A stretch of DNA of 64,000 bases. Source: Thiomargarita sp. Its GTDB lineage: Bacteria > Pseudomonadota > Gammaproteobacteria > Beggiatoales > Beggiatoaceae. The translations under genes and the position numbers were made by a program. A model generated the notes under the pieces. It made no database searches. It was not told where the DNA came from and was given only the letters and a program-made list of their open reading frames with translations. The DNA is taken from positions 62,001 to 126,000 of the forward strand of contig DYNP01000007.1 of the NCBI GenBank assembly GCA_020721005.1, written 5' to 3'. Below, in pieces: positions 21,201 to 30,213 of this stretch (within the stretch, counting starts at the first letter, position 1; every line of letters starts with the position of its first letter).

Positions 21201-22140
21201 CACCAGTCCCTATCCACAGTCCCCCTTGACCATCCGAAACGAGGCGAACGACACGGTTATCGGGTAACTTGGAATTGGTGGTGTTGAACACTTCCCACTG
21301 TTGATCCGCAAAGAGATGTGCCAGTCCTTGACGAGTGCCTACCCACACTCCTCCTTGACCATCTGGAACGGGGAAATAGGTCCAGGTATCGGGCAATTTG
21401 GAATTGTCGGGAGTCAACAATTCTGCAGGTTTATCAGCATGAAAATGTACTAAACCACTTTCTTGCACTGTTATCCATAAGCCACCTTGACCATCAGCAG
21501 CAAGAGAGTTGATACTTTTACCGGCTGTAAGAGACTGGAGAATTTTATCTTCTTCAATCCATTTTTTGATTTGTCCATCTTGTTGCAAGTACGCTAATCC
21601 GCTTTGAGTACCCAGCCATAGACCACCTTGAGCATCTTCCAGTAAGGTTTGGATAAAGTTGTGGGGCAATCCTTGTTGAGTGGTGTAGACACGGAGGAGT
21701 CGCTGAGTTTTTGCCTCCCGTTGTTCTAGTCCGCCCGACGTGGCTATCCATAGAGTTTCTTTATCCTCCGACAAAAGAAGTCCAGCAATCGTGCGACGGT
21801 TAGTAAACACTTTCCAATTGGCATTTTCAGGCACGAAAGTACCTGCGCGGACCACTATAATTTTGCAGGTGCTACTGTTGCCACTGTCATCGGTGACCAG
21901 GACATAATTTACCCCTGCTTCTGAAGGGGCAGTATAAGTGGCTTGATAGCCCACGGCACTTTGTATTTGACCTTTTGTAGCGCTCCAATTCACGGGACGG
22001 TCAGTACCAGTCATGAAGAGGGTTAGTGGTTTATTCGTCTCGACCACTGCCACAGCAGGAGTGATTTGAAGACCGGTTGCGAATAGATACGGCGTCAAGA
22101 GAAGCAGGCACCATAAACTGTGATGTGTATGATACTTCAT
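18265..22140 (-). CDS. Secreted caspase-like peptidase with 14 propeller repeats
   Basis: The 1291-residue protein has a signal peptide (about 1-23), an Ig-like domain (about 25-97), then about 14 repeats of the two-component regulator propeller type ('GGLWIGT..GL' followed by a 'W.vF' strand) over residues 108-768. That number fits two seven-bladed propellers. A caspase/legumain-like domain follows (about 793-1010) with H894 in 'FLVDHGAE' and C940 in 'VIDACWSG', and an EF-hand-like 'DFNGDGIND'. The C-terminal region matches the paralogue at 15866-17989, including 'GSYCIYGILSP'. Propellers of this class usually sit in sensor kinases of Bacteroidetes-type polysaccharide systems; here they would position a peptidase, perhaps on glycans or surface proteins (inference). 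Confidence 0.88.
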   Translation of the reverse strand: MKYHTHHSLWCLLLLTPYLFATGLQITPAVAVVETNKPLTLFMTGTDRPVNWSATKGQIQSAVGYQATYTAPSEAGVNYVLVTDDSGNSSTCKIIVVRAGTFVPENANWKVFTNRRTIAGLLLSEDKETLWIATSGGLEQREAKTQRLLRVYTTQQGLPHNFIQTLLEDAQGGLWLGTQSGLAYLQQDGQIKKWIEEDKILQSLTAGKSINSLAADGQGGLWITVQESGLVHFHADKPAELLTPDNSKLPDTWTYFPVPDGQGGVWVGTRQGLAHLFADQQWEVFNTTNSKLPDNRVVRLVSDGQGGLWIGTGENNLNLPVDSGGGLVHRDAQGNWEVFNTSNVPSFPGNVVWSLTADKQGGVWAGLTNNDFTTQAGGLVHRHPDGTWEVFTPSETTLPHPAVPAILADNREGIWIGTVNGLVYLHNDGTWDTLTSVKEDAPSNIVMAIDSDKNGGLWVAGGDVARLGEGGVAHLSAEGVWSTRYDELALSVSNDGQNGMWIGTFGALLHFPPSGKADFGFSIFDNPHTSKLPGNLAIVQTVVHDGAGGVWIAGNDQTAQQGGGIAHLLADHQTWELFDAESSELPDNRVTTLATDNQGGLWIGTLKGLAYLRADKTWEIFNIGNSQLPENSVMSLASDNQGGVWVGTMMSGIAHLKVDRTWQVFNQGNSELPSNGIIKTLLADDRNGVWAGILGIDMSQITADSSSTEAVNSLSFDQGGLVYLNPDGTTEIFNTQNSGLPDNQVIALKSDGRGGIWVGTAFGLAYLTLSKNAFLCNNANLDDAACDALLKGNRAAIIIAGGGNDNSNTLWETTESIINSIYHMLYERGFENDEIYYLSPKLSADFNGDGINDRAVDAPQPEGNLQVSDVQQALEWAKGRGKLDQPLYFFLVDHGAEDSNQKLYFKLSNTTTLEATQLRGFLDEYTAATSSSMVVVIDACWSGSLMEELSPSANRAIISSTTGSGKAYFYPPARQGFSRFLADSLSEGKSFKEAFEFASMQQTKILPRIAESSKQPIEQLGQEPKFSDGSGNNDWLQTLFVNGNFPRANPVSIKELVSSGSTNLAAGQKHLLKAQVNVTQGYLQHVWAILKPPHINLVLDKHGTPILDLPFLTLLPTVDAGIWETTWREATYNGDYELIFYAEDNQKNRASSSPVIVTVTGGIDLPSETNMEVTLIPQKDTYEVQERLTVQLAEQLNWGYDLYVMVTFPDGSFATLTDTNQFQPFNQAKKWTGKKSPNTPLTLIDMELVDLVGSYCIYGILSPAKEDFSAPETQASQVEVKWCAEVVNKTP

Positions 22141-22199
22141 ATTGATTTCTCAGTTTAGCTAACAATTCAAAAATTTGGGTCGAACAGTGATCGGGTTTG

Positions 22200-22269
22200 T
22201 ATAGGGTAGGTTTATCGTCACCAAGTCCATGGAATTCACAAGAAGGGGTAATGATTTGCCCACCCTATA
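22200..22269. repeat. Small inverted-repeat element
   Basis: Near-perfect inverted ends (TATAGGGTAGG at 22200 and CCCACCCTATA ending at 22269, one mismatch) enclose a 48-base non-coding core; complementarity continues partially inward. It occupies the gap between the caspase-like gene start and the upstream gene's stop. It resembles the 'TAGGGTGG' end of the repeat near 57010. Confidence 0.4.
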
Positions 22270-22281
22270 CCAGTTATTGGG

Positions 22282-25176
22282 TTACTCTGTTTGCCAGAAT
22301 ACTTCTTTTGTACCATCTGCCTTTATATATAACACTTGTACTGCAGGTTTTCCTGCCCCAAATTCCCCATAACTGTCACAAAACAGAGTTCTAACATCCG
22401 CAATTTGGTTTGAAGATTTTGTGGAAAAGGCACTATAACCTCCGCCTTCATGGTCAATCCAACCGCCTGTCACTGCGCCATATAATGTGTTACCCTTAAT
22501 AAACGTTCCTAATTGACCACGTGGAGAGAGAAGTTCTCCAGTTATCACAACCGCATAAAAACCAGGCTGTAACAACGGAGTAACATAGTTTTTTTCTGGA
22601 ACTGCTGAAGGTTGTTTGAAAATGGTTAACCAGTTGTTTCCAACCTGTCGTATTACCTTTAGATCAAGAGAAGGGTGGTTTTTTAAAAAATCGGATACAG
22701 TTACTTCTACGGCTTCAGTTTCACCAACGGAAAAGCCAATCCAACTGGGAGACAATCCATTTTCGCGCAGTGCCACTCCTGCATAGAATCCACCTGGATA
22801 GGGAATAGCTGTGCCGCGGCTACGGAAGGGTGAGATGGACATGGTATCTACTAACAGACTCCAGACTCCTGGTGGTTGATTGGTTGGCAAAGCAGCTTCG
22901 ACAATGTAGAAGCCTGTGTGCTCTAATGGAATGGTATAATGTTCTTCTTTAGTTTCCCCACATTCGACCCTATCTGCCACATACGTTCCACCGGTTTCCA
23001 TCATGATTTTGCGTTTGATAGCCGTCGCATACTGGTCAAAATTCTGGATGAGGGAGACAAAGCCGCAATTGGTTTGACCGGTGGTGGTGCAAATGGGTTG
23101 GGGTCTGACCATCGCGGTCAATTGGGCCTGGTCCACACCGGTACCCACACCTAACGCATTGATGGCATCGACTCCTTTTGCTATCGCATTAGATGCCGCT
23201 GTTGAAGCATTACTCTGTCCGTCTGTAGAAACATCAATAATTTGTTTTTCGGAAGTGAATTTAAATTGGTCAGTGCAGAAAGTAATGGCGCCACCAATAT
23301 CTGTTCCTGTGCTAATAGGAAACTGTTGGATCCCACGAACTTGAGCTGCCACTGCATCAGCAGTAGCTTGACTGTCTATCAGGGTAGGAGGCACTTCCAG
23401 TTGTGGGGTACCTGAAAATTGCACCACCGAAATCGTGACAGTACCATCTTTGGGGAAGACTGCCGGGTCTTGAATAGCATTGGCTAAACCATCCAACTGT
23501 TTTTGGAAGTTAAGCGGATCACCTCCAGAAAGAGGATCAGTGATGCTACTGGAACCGTCTATAGCGGTGCAAAGTTCGATGGTTTTGGCAGTGATTACGG
23601 GTTGGGCTGGGGGAATTTCTCCAGTTCCTATGCCAGTTACTGAAATTTCCTCCAAAATGGGACTTATTCCGTCTTGTGCGGGTCTCAAAATCACTTCTAA
23701 CTGCAAAAAACGCCCTGACAAAGGGGGATTAATTTCTATACCATTAGATGTTTCCACAAAAGGTTGTTTCCCAAGTCCTGCTTGAGTATCCTCTGATCTG
23801 GAACGAACGGTTATTTTCCCACCATTATCCTGGCTTATCCAACTTATCGTCTTCCAGGCTGTTCCCAGTTGATTGCTGTCATACACAACCATCCAACGAC
23901 CTTGTGGATCGGTATTGCCTAAAGCGATGGTGCCAGTCATATCGCTGTAGTTGTAGGGACCCGCACCCGCACCCAAGTCCACTACCAAATCCACGGTGTT
24001 GGTGGCGGGGTCAATTCGCATGGCGTTGTCGGAATCCAAGTTAGTTATCCAGACTTTACCACGGGCATCTATCGCAACACCAGTGGGTTGCCACCCCTTA
24101 TCCTTGTTCGGTCCCCATCCCTCATCTTGATTCAAATTGATTACTGCCAATTCGTTGCCATCATTATCAAGTCGGGTGATCTGGTTATAACCAGAGTTGG
24201 CTATCCAAACGTGATTATCTGCCGGGTTGACAGCCAGTCCTCTACACGTAAGTTGTTTGCCCTGAAGGAGTTCCTTACCATCATTGGCCACTTTGACAAC
24301 TACGTTTGGACTGTACCGACAATTCCAAATGTTACCCTGTGTGTCTATAGCCAGACCGTAAGAGTCAGGGGATGGAAGACATTGCGCCTGCTTGGTAGCC
24401 GGGTCATAACGTAACAGTTGGCCGGTACTACGGCCAGAAGACCAGAGGACACCGTTTTTATCTACCAATCCACCATAGCCACCACAAGACATGGGAATGG
24501 TCTCAACAACCGTACCGGTGTCGCCCGCTATCAAAGCAAATTGAGGTGTACCATTAATCCCCGCTACCCACACATTATTGTCTGGAGTGATAGATACCGA
24601 CCGTGTGCCACCATTCCCGGCGCGAACATAATGCAAGATGCACTCGTCTTCCGCAGTCGTTATACCACCTTGATTATCCACTCCATCCTTATTGGTCCAT
24701 GGCTTCACATCTCCCAAACCAGTGGAAGTGTCAATTTGACCATTACCGTTACGGTCAACACATTGGAAATTTTCCGCCAGACCAATATGAGTCACGGAAC
24801 CAGTATTGTTTTCCGCTTCGTTACGATTACCCACCCATACGTTCCCATTCTGGTCAACCGTGGTCCGGGAAGGATTACGACCACGCCAATCGGGAGCTGT
24901 ATAATATTCGCCCAAAATTTTGCCAGTCTCCGTATCCACTTTGACCACCGTTCCCTTGTTAGATAGGGCAATCCAAATGTAAGGAAACGTGGTCAAATTG
25001 GCATTTAGTTGCAGTTGGTTAGCAACTACACTGTAATTGAGATTGACGGCTGTACCTTCGTTAAAATCAGCATCAAAAGTATAGACCTTGCTGATGACAT
25101 TCGTGGTTTGTGCCGCCACGCTGGTAATCGCACAGGATAAAACTGCGGCAATTATAGATTTCAGTCCTATGTTCAT
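22282..25176 (-). CDS. Secreted NHL/Vgb-like propeller plus von Willebrand A domain protein
   Basis: The 964-residue protein has a signal peptide (about 1-22, 'TSVAAQ'), then NHL/streptogramin-lyase-like propeller repeats (about 65-400, repeated 'GNVWV..', 'NHVWIANSG', 'GKVWITN'). A calcium-loop-like segment 'DRNGNGQID' sits within it. A small beta domain (about 425-520) precedes a von Willebrand factor A domain related to DUF1194 (about 530-740) with an intact MIDAS start 'DGSSS' (540-544). The C-terminal ~220 residues are beta-rich and unassigned. The ATG has 'AGGAGA' upstream. The vWA region is closely related to that of the next gene (25275-27650), including 'VSTDGQ' and the 'GFVSLIQNF' block. 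A ligand- or matrix-binding surface role is inferred. Confidence 0.84.
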   Translation of the reverse strand: MNIGLKSIIAAVLSCAITSVAAQTTNVISKVYTFDADFNEGTAVNLNYSVVANQLQLNANLTTFPYIWIALSNKGTVVKVDTETGKILGEYYTAPDWRGRNPSRTTVDQNGNVWVGNRNEAENNTGSVTHIGLAENFQCVDRNGNGQIDTSTGLGDVKPWTNKDGVDNQGGITTAEDECILHYVRAGNGGTRSVSITPDNNVWVAGINGTPQFALIAGDTGTVVETIPMSCGGYGGLVDKNGVLWSSGRSTGQLLRYDPATKQAQCLPSPDSYGLAIDTQGNIWNCRYSPNVVVKVANDGKELLQGKQLTCRGLAVNPADNHVWIANSGYNQITRLDNDGNELAVINLNQDEGWGPNKDKGWQPTGVAIDARGKVWITNLDSDNAMRIDPATNTVDLVVDLGAGAGPYNYSDMTGTIALGNTDPQGRWMVVYDSNQLGTAWKTISWISQDNGGKITVRSRSEDTQAGLGKQPFVETSNGIEINPPLSGRFLQLEVILRPAQDGISPILEEISVTGIGTGEIPPAQPVITAKTIELCTAIDGSSSITDPLSGGDPLNFQKQLDGLANAIQDPAVFPKDGTVTISVVQFSGTPQLEVPPTLIDSQATADAVAAQVRGIQQFPISTGTDIGGAITFCTDQFKFTSEKQIIDVSTDGQSNASTAASNAIAKGVDAINALGVGTGVDQAQLTAMVRPQPICTTTGQTNCGFVSLIQNFDQYATAIKRKIMMETGGTYVADRVECGETKEEHYTIPLEHTGFYIVEAALPTNQPPGVWSLLVDTMSISPFRSRGTAIPYPGGFYAGVALRENGLSPSWIGFSVGETEAVEVTVSDFLKNHPSLDLKVIRQVGNNWLTIFKQPSAVPEKNYVTPLLQPGFYAVVITGELLSPRGQLGTFIKGNTLYGAVTGGWIDHEGGGYSAFSTKSSNQIADVRTLFCDSYGEFGAGKPAVQVLYIKADGTKEVFWQTE

Positions 25177-25274
25177 AGCATAGTATCTCCTAATAAAGTT
25201 AATTGAGAACAGTTAATGAAAAGTTTGCAAAACTACATTGGGAATCTAAAACAAGTTCTAGACTCCGGTTGAGT

Positions 25275-27650
25275 TTATTTGATCACTACCACAGTTACGG
25301 GTTGTTCGCTGTGCACTAACATGCCATCTTCTTGCAGCCGATAACCAAAAGTAATTTTGAAAATCCCTGAAAAAAATACACCTTGGTATAAGACCACTGG
25401 TTGAGTAAATGACAGCTCCACGCCATTTTCTAAAGGGACTAAAGTGGCTGGTGTCTGATCCCAAGGCAAAAGATTTCTTTTCGAGTCAAACATTAAATAC
25501 GTTGGTTGATCATCCTCTGAATCCTGATAAGTGGCATAAACTACAATATCCGCTAATTTTCCAACTTGGAGCGGATCTACAGTGATCCGACCATGAATGT
25601 CTATGGAATCAGTTAATTGTTTAACAGTTGCTTCGGTTTGAAATTCTCCTTTATCAATAGATATACCTCCTGATAAAGAGGTTGCAGTAACTGCCATCTC
25701 TCCCGTAGCAGAGATTGCCACTGCACCTAGTGCAGGCAGTTCGGTCGGCATTTGTCCTGACGAATCGACAGTCACCCCTTCTTCTAATTTAACTTTGTCG
25801 CCTAAAATCACACAAGACAAATGACTGCCTTGCTTAACTGTCAAACTTTCTAGACGTGCTGGTGCCTTACAGTCACCTTGAATATTTCCTGCCAAAAGAC
25901 CGCCATAAATACTGGTGTTAGCCGCCAACTGCACATCCTGAAAATAGCCACCAACCCTGCTGATGTTAACAATTGTGCCTCCTAAAATTCCTCCCTTAAT
26001 AGAACGGCCACGAAACACAAAATCCGCCATATAACCCTCATTGCCGATATAACCTGTGACAGTGCCCCCGGTAACTTGAGCCCCCGGCTTGATGGTTAAA
26101 TTAGACACCCAGCCCTCGTTTTGAAGAATACCCTCCACTACTGCATTAGAAAGATTACCTACATTAATCCATTTGTCAGTCGTATTGGCTTGTACATTGA
26201 GATTAATCACAGTGGCACCGCCAGCGTTACAAACCCAATCCATCCAATCTCCGCTAGGTGGACAATCAAAACTCATCATTGGGGTTGTTCCCGTAATTTC
26301 CGCAATCATTTTAGCTTTGATGGCTTGTTGATAATTTTTAAAATTGTTTACCAATAAGAGGAAGCCACATTCGGTGCAAGGAAGTTGCGGTCTAATAATT
26401 TCTTCCAAATTGGTTTTATCGATCCCACTTCCTACCCCAATAGCGTGAATGGCATCCACCCCATTGGCCATGAGGGTTTCTAAAAATTCCTCTGACACTG
26501 CAGCTTGCCCATCTGTAGAGATATCAATAACTTGTTTATCAGCCTTGAAAGTAAATTGTTTGGCACACAATTCAATGCCTGCCTGAATACTGGTACCACC
26601 CTCAAACTTTTTGAAAGCCCGAATCTGATTGGCTACCGTCTGAGCCGTGGTTTGGCTATCGATGACAACAGGAGAAATTCCATATCCTTCATCAATGGTT
26701 GCATTAGAGGAAAATTGCACTACAGACAAGGTTATACTTCTATTTGGAGGAATTACGCCAAGATCCTCAATGGCATTTGCCAAACCATTGAGTTGGAGTT
26801 GAAAATCAGTCGTACTAATGCTACCGGAAGCATCGATGGCAGTACAAAGCTCCACAGTTTTGGATTCCGAATATACTTCAAAAGTAGAAGGGAGGGGAGG
26901 AGTAATTGGCATTGAAGAAGTGATCGGATTAAAACTTTCTCGATATTCCCAACTTAAAATGTCATGATTGCTAAAGGCACCTCCTGTTCCAGAGGTAAAG
27001 CCTACGAAAGCTTGAGTGACTCCACCCAAAATGGCAGGAATGTCCAATTTTTGGCTAAGAGTTGCTTCTGAAGGTCGCACTCCAGTTTGATTGGCACGAA
27101 CCTCCAAAGTAGCACCATCATAATCTATCCAAGAAAACCAAATGTTGCCATCATCCAGTTTAGGTATCGTATTTACAACTCCACCTTCATGATTAACATG
27201 TCCATTTAGATTGATGGCAATATGGCTGGCGCTGATTTCACCATTATCCCAAGTGTCAAACTCTACACCAACACTACTTTCTATCCCTCCATAACCAATT
27301 TGACCCCCAGCACTGCCGAGGTCGGAACTGATAGGTTGTATCACGAATACAATACCATCTGCTCCCCCATCTCCCATACCCCCTGATTCTGTGATGCGAA
27401 ATTTCAAGAAAGAGCTGAAATTAGCTGCATTCAAAGGCACTTGACTAAAAACACTGCCTGCCTGGCTACCGTTGGCAGGAGTCAATCGTAAAACGACACC
27501 GTCAGTAGTCGTTACAGTGGCAGCTGACCCGTTTAACTTTAGGGAAGAAGTATCAGTAAAATTGTTAAAATCCATCAAGGCTAGACAAGGGTTAGCCAAT
27601 GAACAACTCAAAAATATAGCATTTGCGATAAATATCAGTTTTGTATTCAT
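25275..27650 (-). CDS. Secreted lectin-like plus von Willebrand A domain protein
   Basis: The 791-residue protein has a signal peptide (about 1-24). A legume-lectin-like beta-sandwich follows (about 25-240), recognised by 'DGIVFVIQ', 'VGVEFDTWDNGE' and the downstream 'SHIAINLNG'. A DUF1194-type vWA domain (about 265-460) has MIDAS residues 'DASGS' (273-277). After this come short glycine-rich repeats resembling beta-helix rungs (about 490-640). The C-terminal module contains 'VVYATYQD' and 'LPWDQTP', resembling the N-terminal part of the neighbouring C11 peptidase and the C-terminus of the caspase-like proteins. It lies in a same-strand series with the NHL-vWA gene downstream. A carbohydrate-binding, metal-dependent adhesive protein is the most likely role; the ligand is unknown. 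Confidence 0.82.
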   Translation of the reverse strand: MNTKLIFIANAIFLSCSLANPCLALMDFNNFTDTSSLKLNGSAATVTTTDGVVLRLTPANGSQAGSVFSQVPLNAANFSSFLKFRITESGGMGDGGADGIVFVIQPISSDLGSAGGQIGYGGIESSVGVEFDTWDNGEISASHIAINLNGHVNHEGGVVNTIPKLDDGNIWFSWIDYDGATLEVRANQTGVRPSEATLSQKLDIPAILGGVTQAFVGFTSGTGGAFSNHDILSWEYRESFNPITSSMPITPPLPSTFEVYSESKTVELCTAIDASGSISTTDFQLQLNGLANAIEDLGVIPPNRSITLSVVQFSSNATIDEGYGISPVVIDSQTTAQTVANQIRAFKKFEGGTSIQAGIELCAKQFTFKADKQVIDISTDGQAAVSEEFLETLMANGVDAIHAIGVGSGIDKTNLEEIIRPQLPCTECGFLLLVNNFKNYQQAIKAKMIAEITGTTPMMSFDCPPSGDWMDWVCNAGGATVINLNVQANTTDKWINVGNLSNAVVEGILQNEGWVSNLTIKPGAQVTGGTVTGYIGNEGYMADFVFRGRSIKGGILGGTIVNISRVGGYFQDVQLAANTSIYGGLLAGNIQGDCKAPARLESLTVKQGSHLSCVILGDKVKLEEGVTVDSSGQMPTELPALGAVAISATGEMAVTATSLSGGISIDKGEFQTEATVKQLTDSIDIHGRITVDPLQVGKLADIVVYATYQDSEDDQPTYLMFDSKRNLLPWDQTPATLVPLENGVELSFTQPVVLYQGVFFSGIFKITFGYRLQEDGMLVHSEQPVTVVVIK

Positions 27651-27790
27651 GGTATACTATTCTCTAACAGTCGCTAACAAAAAAAACAGTCTGCCCAAAG
27701 ACAAACTGATCTAATAAACTTCTACACCTGACTAACAAACAGATAATCTGAAGACAATCTAAAATCTTGGACCTTTAGTTGATTCGTCGT

Positions 27791-30121
27791 TTAATTACTC
27801 AAATAAACTCCCGATTTGACATTGAGTTTCCGGCATCCTTCATCTCCGCCAGGCGCCGGGTCAAAGTCTTTTTCTTGGCAGAAACAATTTGACAACCCTT
27901 TGTTGTTACACAGTGTATCAAATTGGCGCTGTCCGTTAAGTCCATAATAAGCCACTGCTACCGCGGATTGAGCATCATCGCAATGACGCTTAAGAATGAC
28001 AGTATCGGTATTGACAACAACCAAAGGGTTACCTTGACGGACTTCTAATTGTTGGTCTTGTAAATGTAAAGTGTTGGGAATTACAGTATCTTCTGGATAA
28101 AGAGTATCATCGCGCCCCCAAATCTCATCTGTTTGTGGTGTCATTTGGCAAACTGCCCATTGCCTATCAGTTTCCCAACTCGCCTCATCACCACAGAAGG
28201 AAAGAACGGCAGGAGATTGATTAACTTGAACTTCGGCTAACAATTGGTAACGTTGCGCAGCCATGGGTTGTTTTTTCACAGTAAGATTTTCACACTGTGA
28301 CTCATTGATACAAAGTTGATATTGACAAGCTTCTTTGCCTTCGGCACCAATATTATGGTCCTCTGGATAGTGAGGATATTGAAGTAATGTTTTTACCAAA
28401 TACAGACTCATTTCGGCACTGTCTTTAGCTTGTTGACCATAGTAACCTTCCAGTCCGATAAGTTCGCTGGCAGTAAGGTTAAGCCAATGGGCATCACCAC
28501 AAATAATACCATTCATACAAGTATCCCCATGATCGGACGGTTTAAAATCATCACTTTTGCGTTTTTGACTATAATAGTCTAAAGCCCCTTTAAGTGTCGT
28601 ATAGGCCTGAGGGAGAACTGCAAGATAGGATTTATCTTTGCCAATATCTAAACTAATTCGTCCTGCTTGAGCGTCAATACCCTTCACATTGTCATTGGTC
28701 TCATAGTCAACCACCAATGTTTGAAGTTGTGTGAGGAGACTGTCGGCATGCGTTTTTAATTCAGGAAAATCAGGCAACACCGTTTGCAAAATGTTGTAGA
28801 GATCGACACGTACATTGCGTTTTTGATCCAGGGAACGCAAGAATCGACCTGTGTCTTTAAATGGGTAGCCAGGGGCACGAATAATGCCATGACTTAGCAT
28901 TTCATAACTGAGAAAGGGACTGTTGGTGAAGATTTGGTTAAGTGCCGTGGCAAATTCAGTCAGAGTGTCGGTAACTGTTGGGAGTTTAGTAAGGTCAAGA
29001 ACACTATAGGTAATTTGAGAATTTGCAAACGTTCCCAAGTCTTTAGAGTGTTGAATGTAACCCGTTTTGACAATTTGGCCAAAGGCAACGCCGCTGTCAG
29101 GAGGAGTTTGTTGCAAGGTTTGGAGGAGGTGAGCATAATCAATTCCATGGCCAGGCTCTAATTCAGCGGATGCACTCATAGCATTAGCCAGGGTAGCAGT
29201 CACTTCGGCCACTTCGATGCTGGCCATCAGACAAGCATCGTATACTACGATATCTAAAGGTTGTGCCAATTGTGAGCGAATGGTTTGATAGGCTTGTTGA
29301 AGATCGGTAAGATGGAGGAGACTGTTTTGGCCTGCTGTCGAGGTGTCAAGACCATAACCGTTGACACCGTCGCCATGATTCCAAAGAATCAAAGCATAGT
29401 GTTGAGCAGGAAAGTGAGTCGTAGCCCAGAGCACAAAATCGCTGAGCATGTGCGGCGCAGCTAGACTTTGACTGCCCAAATCTTGGAGGACATGAAATTG
29501 ACCAGTTTGAACCATAGATCGTTTAACAGTGTTCCAACCTTCACGTCTCGAACCACCGGTGGTGAGAACAAGGTTGACCGCGTCATTGGCCACTGACTGA
29601 GTGCCATTTAACATTTCCATCAGATCTTGACTGGCCCAGTGTTGGGGAACAGATTCCAGATTGGAACCGACAATATAAACCATGACAGTCCAAAGACGTG
29701 GAGGTTGTGGTAACGTTGGAAAACTGCCGTCAAAGACACGAGTGTATCTGGTATTGGTGGCAATATCGACGAAATCACTCCCGATGCCCACATAAACGGG
29801 TATGTTCTGTAGGAGAGTTTTAGAGAGAGGTGGAAAACAGGTAGTTTTCAGTCCCAGTTGTTTTTTGATAAAAAAGGAAGGCTCCTGGATGCCATCCCAA
29901 GGAGCAGGTTGATTTTCTGCGTTGATGAAATAAAGTTGATTGCCAATTAGGGCCGCCAGATAGACCTGCCAATCGAGGTTGGAATAGTCTGGGGTAAAGC
30001 AAAATTCAAGTTCATTCTCTGTTGGACGAAGATCTATAGCCAGTTGGTCGTAAAGAGAGTAGCCATTGATCGGAAGTAAGAAACTGAGTAAAACCGAATA
30101 AATTGAGAATTTTATGTTCAT
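27791..30121 (-). CDS. Secreted clostripain-family (C11) cysteine peptidase
   Basis: The 776-residue protein has a signal peptide (about 1-22). A beta-rich module follows (about 25-130, with 'QVYLAALIGNQLYF' and 'PWDGIQEP'), then the Peptidase C11 domain (about 143-540). The catalytic dyad is clear: H249 in 'ILWNHGDG' and C297 in 'VYDACLMASIEVA'. C11 peptidases cleave after basic residues and are usually activated by autocleavage and calcium; these are family properties. A cysteine-rich C-terminal region (about 545-776) may be a binding module. This is the only C11 gene among the caspase-like (also CD-clan) peptidases in the cluster, so the locus encodes two distinct families of the same clan. 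Confidence 0.88.
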   Translation of the reverse strand: MNIKFSIYSVLLSFLLPINGYSLYDQLAIDLRPTENELEFCFTPDYSNLDWQVYLAALIGNQLYFINAENQPAPWDGIQEPSFFIKKQLGLKTTCFPPLSKTLLQNIPVYVGIGSDFVDIATNTRYTRVFDGSFPTLPQPPRLWTVMVYIVGSNLESVPQHWASQDLMEMLNGTQSVANDAVNLVLTTGGSRREGWNTVKRSMVQTGQFHVLQDLGSQSLAAPHMLSDFVLWATTHFPAQHYALILWNHGDGVNGYGLDTSTAGQNSLLHLTDLQQAYQTIRSQLAQPLDIVVYDACLMASIEVAEVTATLANAMSASAELEPGHGIDYAHLLQTLQQTPPDSGVAFGQIVKTGYIQHSKDLGTFANSQITYSVLDLTKLPTVTDTLTEFATALNQIFTNSPFLSYEMLSHGIIRAPGYPFKDTGRFLRSLDQKRNVRVDLYNILQTVLPDFPELKTHADSLLTQLQTLVVDYETNDNVKGIDAQAGRISLDIGKDKSYLAVLPQAYTTLKGALDYYSQKRKSDDFKPSDHGDTCMNGIICGDAHWLNLTASELIGLEGYYGQQAKDSAEMSLYLVKTLLQYPHYPEDHNIGAEGKEACQYQLCINESQCENLTVKKQPMAAQRYQLLAEVQVNQSPAVLSFCGDEASWETDRQWAVCQMTPQTDEIWGRDDTLYPEDTVIPNTLHLQDQQLEVRQGNPLVVVNTDTVILKRHCDDAQSAVAVAYYGLNGQRQFDTLCNNKGLSNCFCQEKDFDPAPGGDEGCRKLNVKSGVYLSN

Positions 30122-30213
30122 GAGTGATTTCTTATTTAAGGGACCAGGAGTCTAAAGTGTCTTTTTGTCTGAATAAAGCTGCACTTTGGACTCCTAGGTT
30201 ATAGTTACATAAA

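Noticed and set aside
24418-24966. 182-codon frame antisense to the NHL-vWA gene
   Set aside because: It is a shadow of the repetitive propeller coding sequence and lacks any domain.
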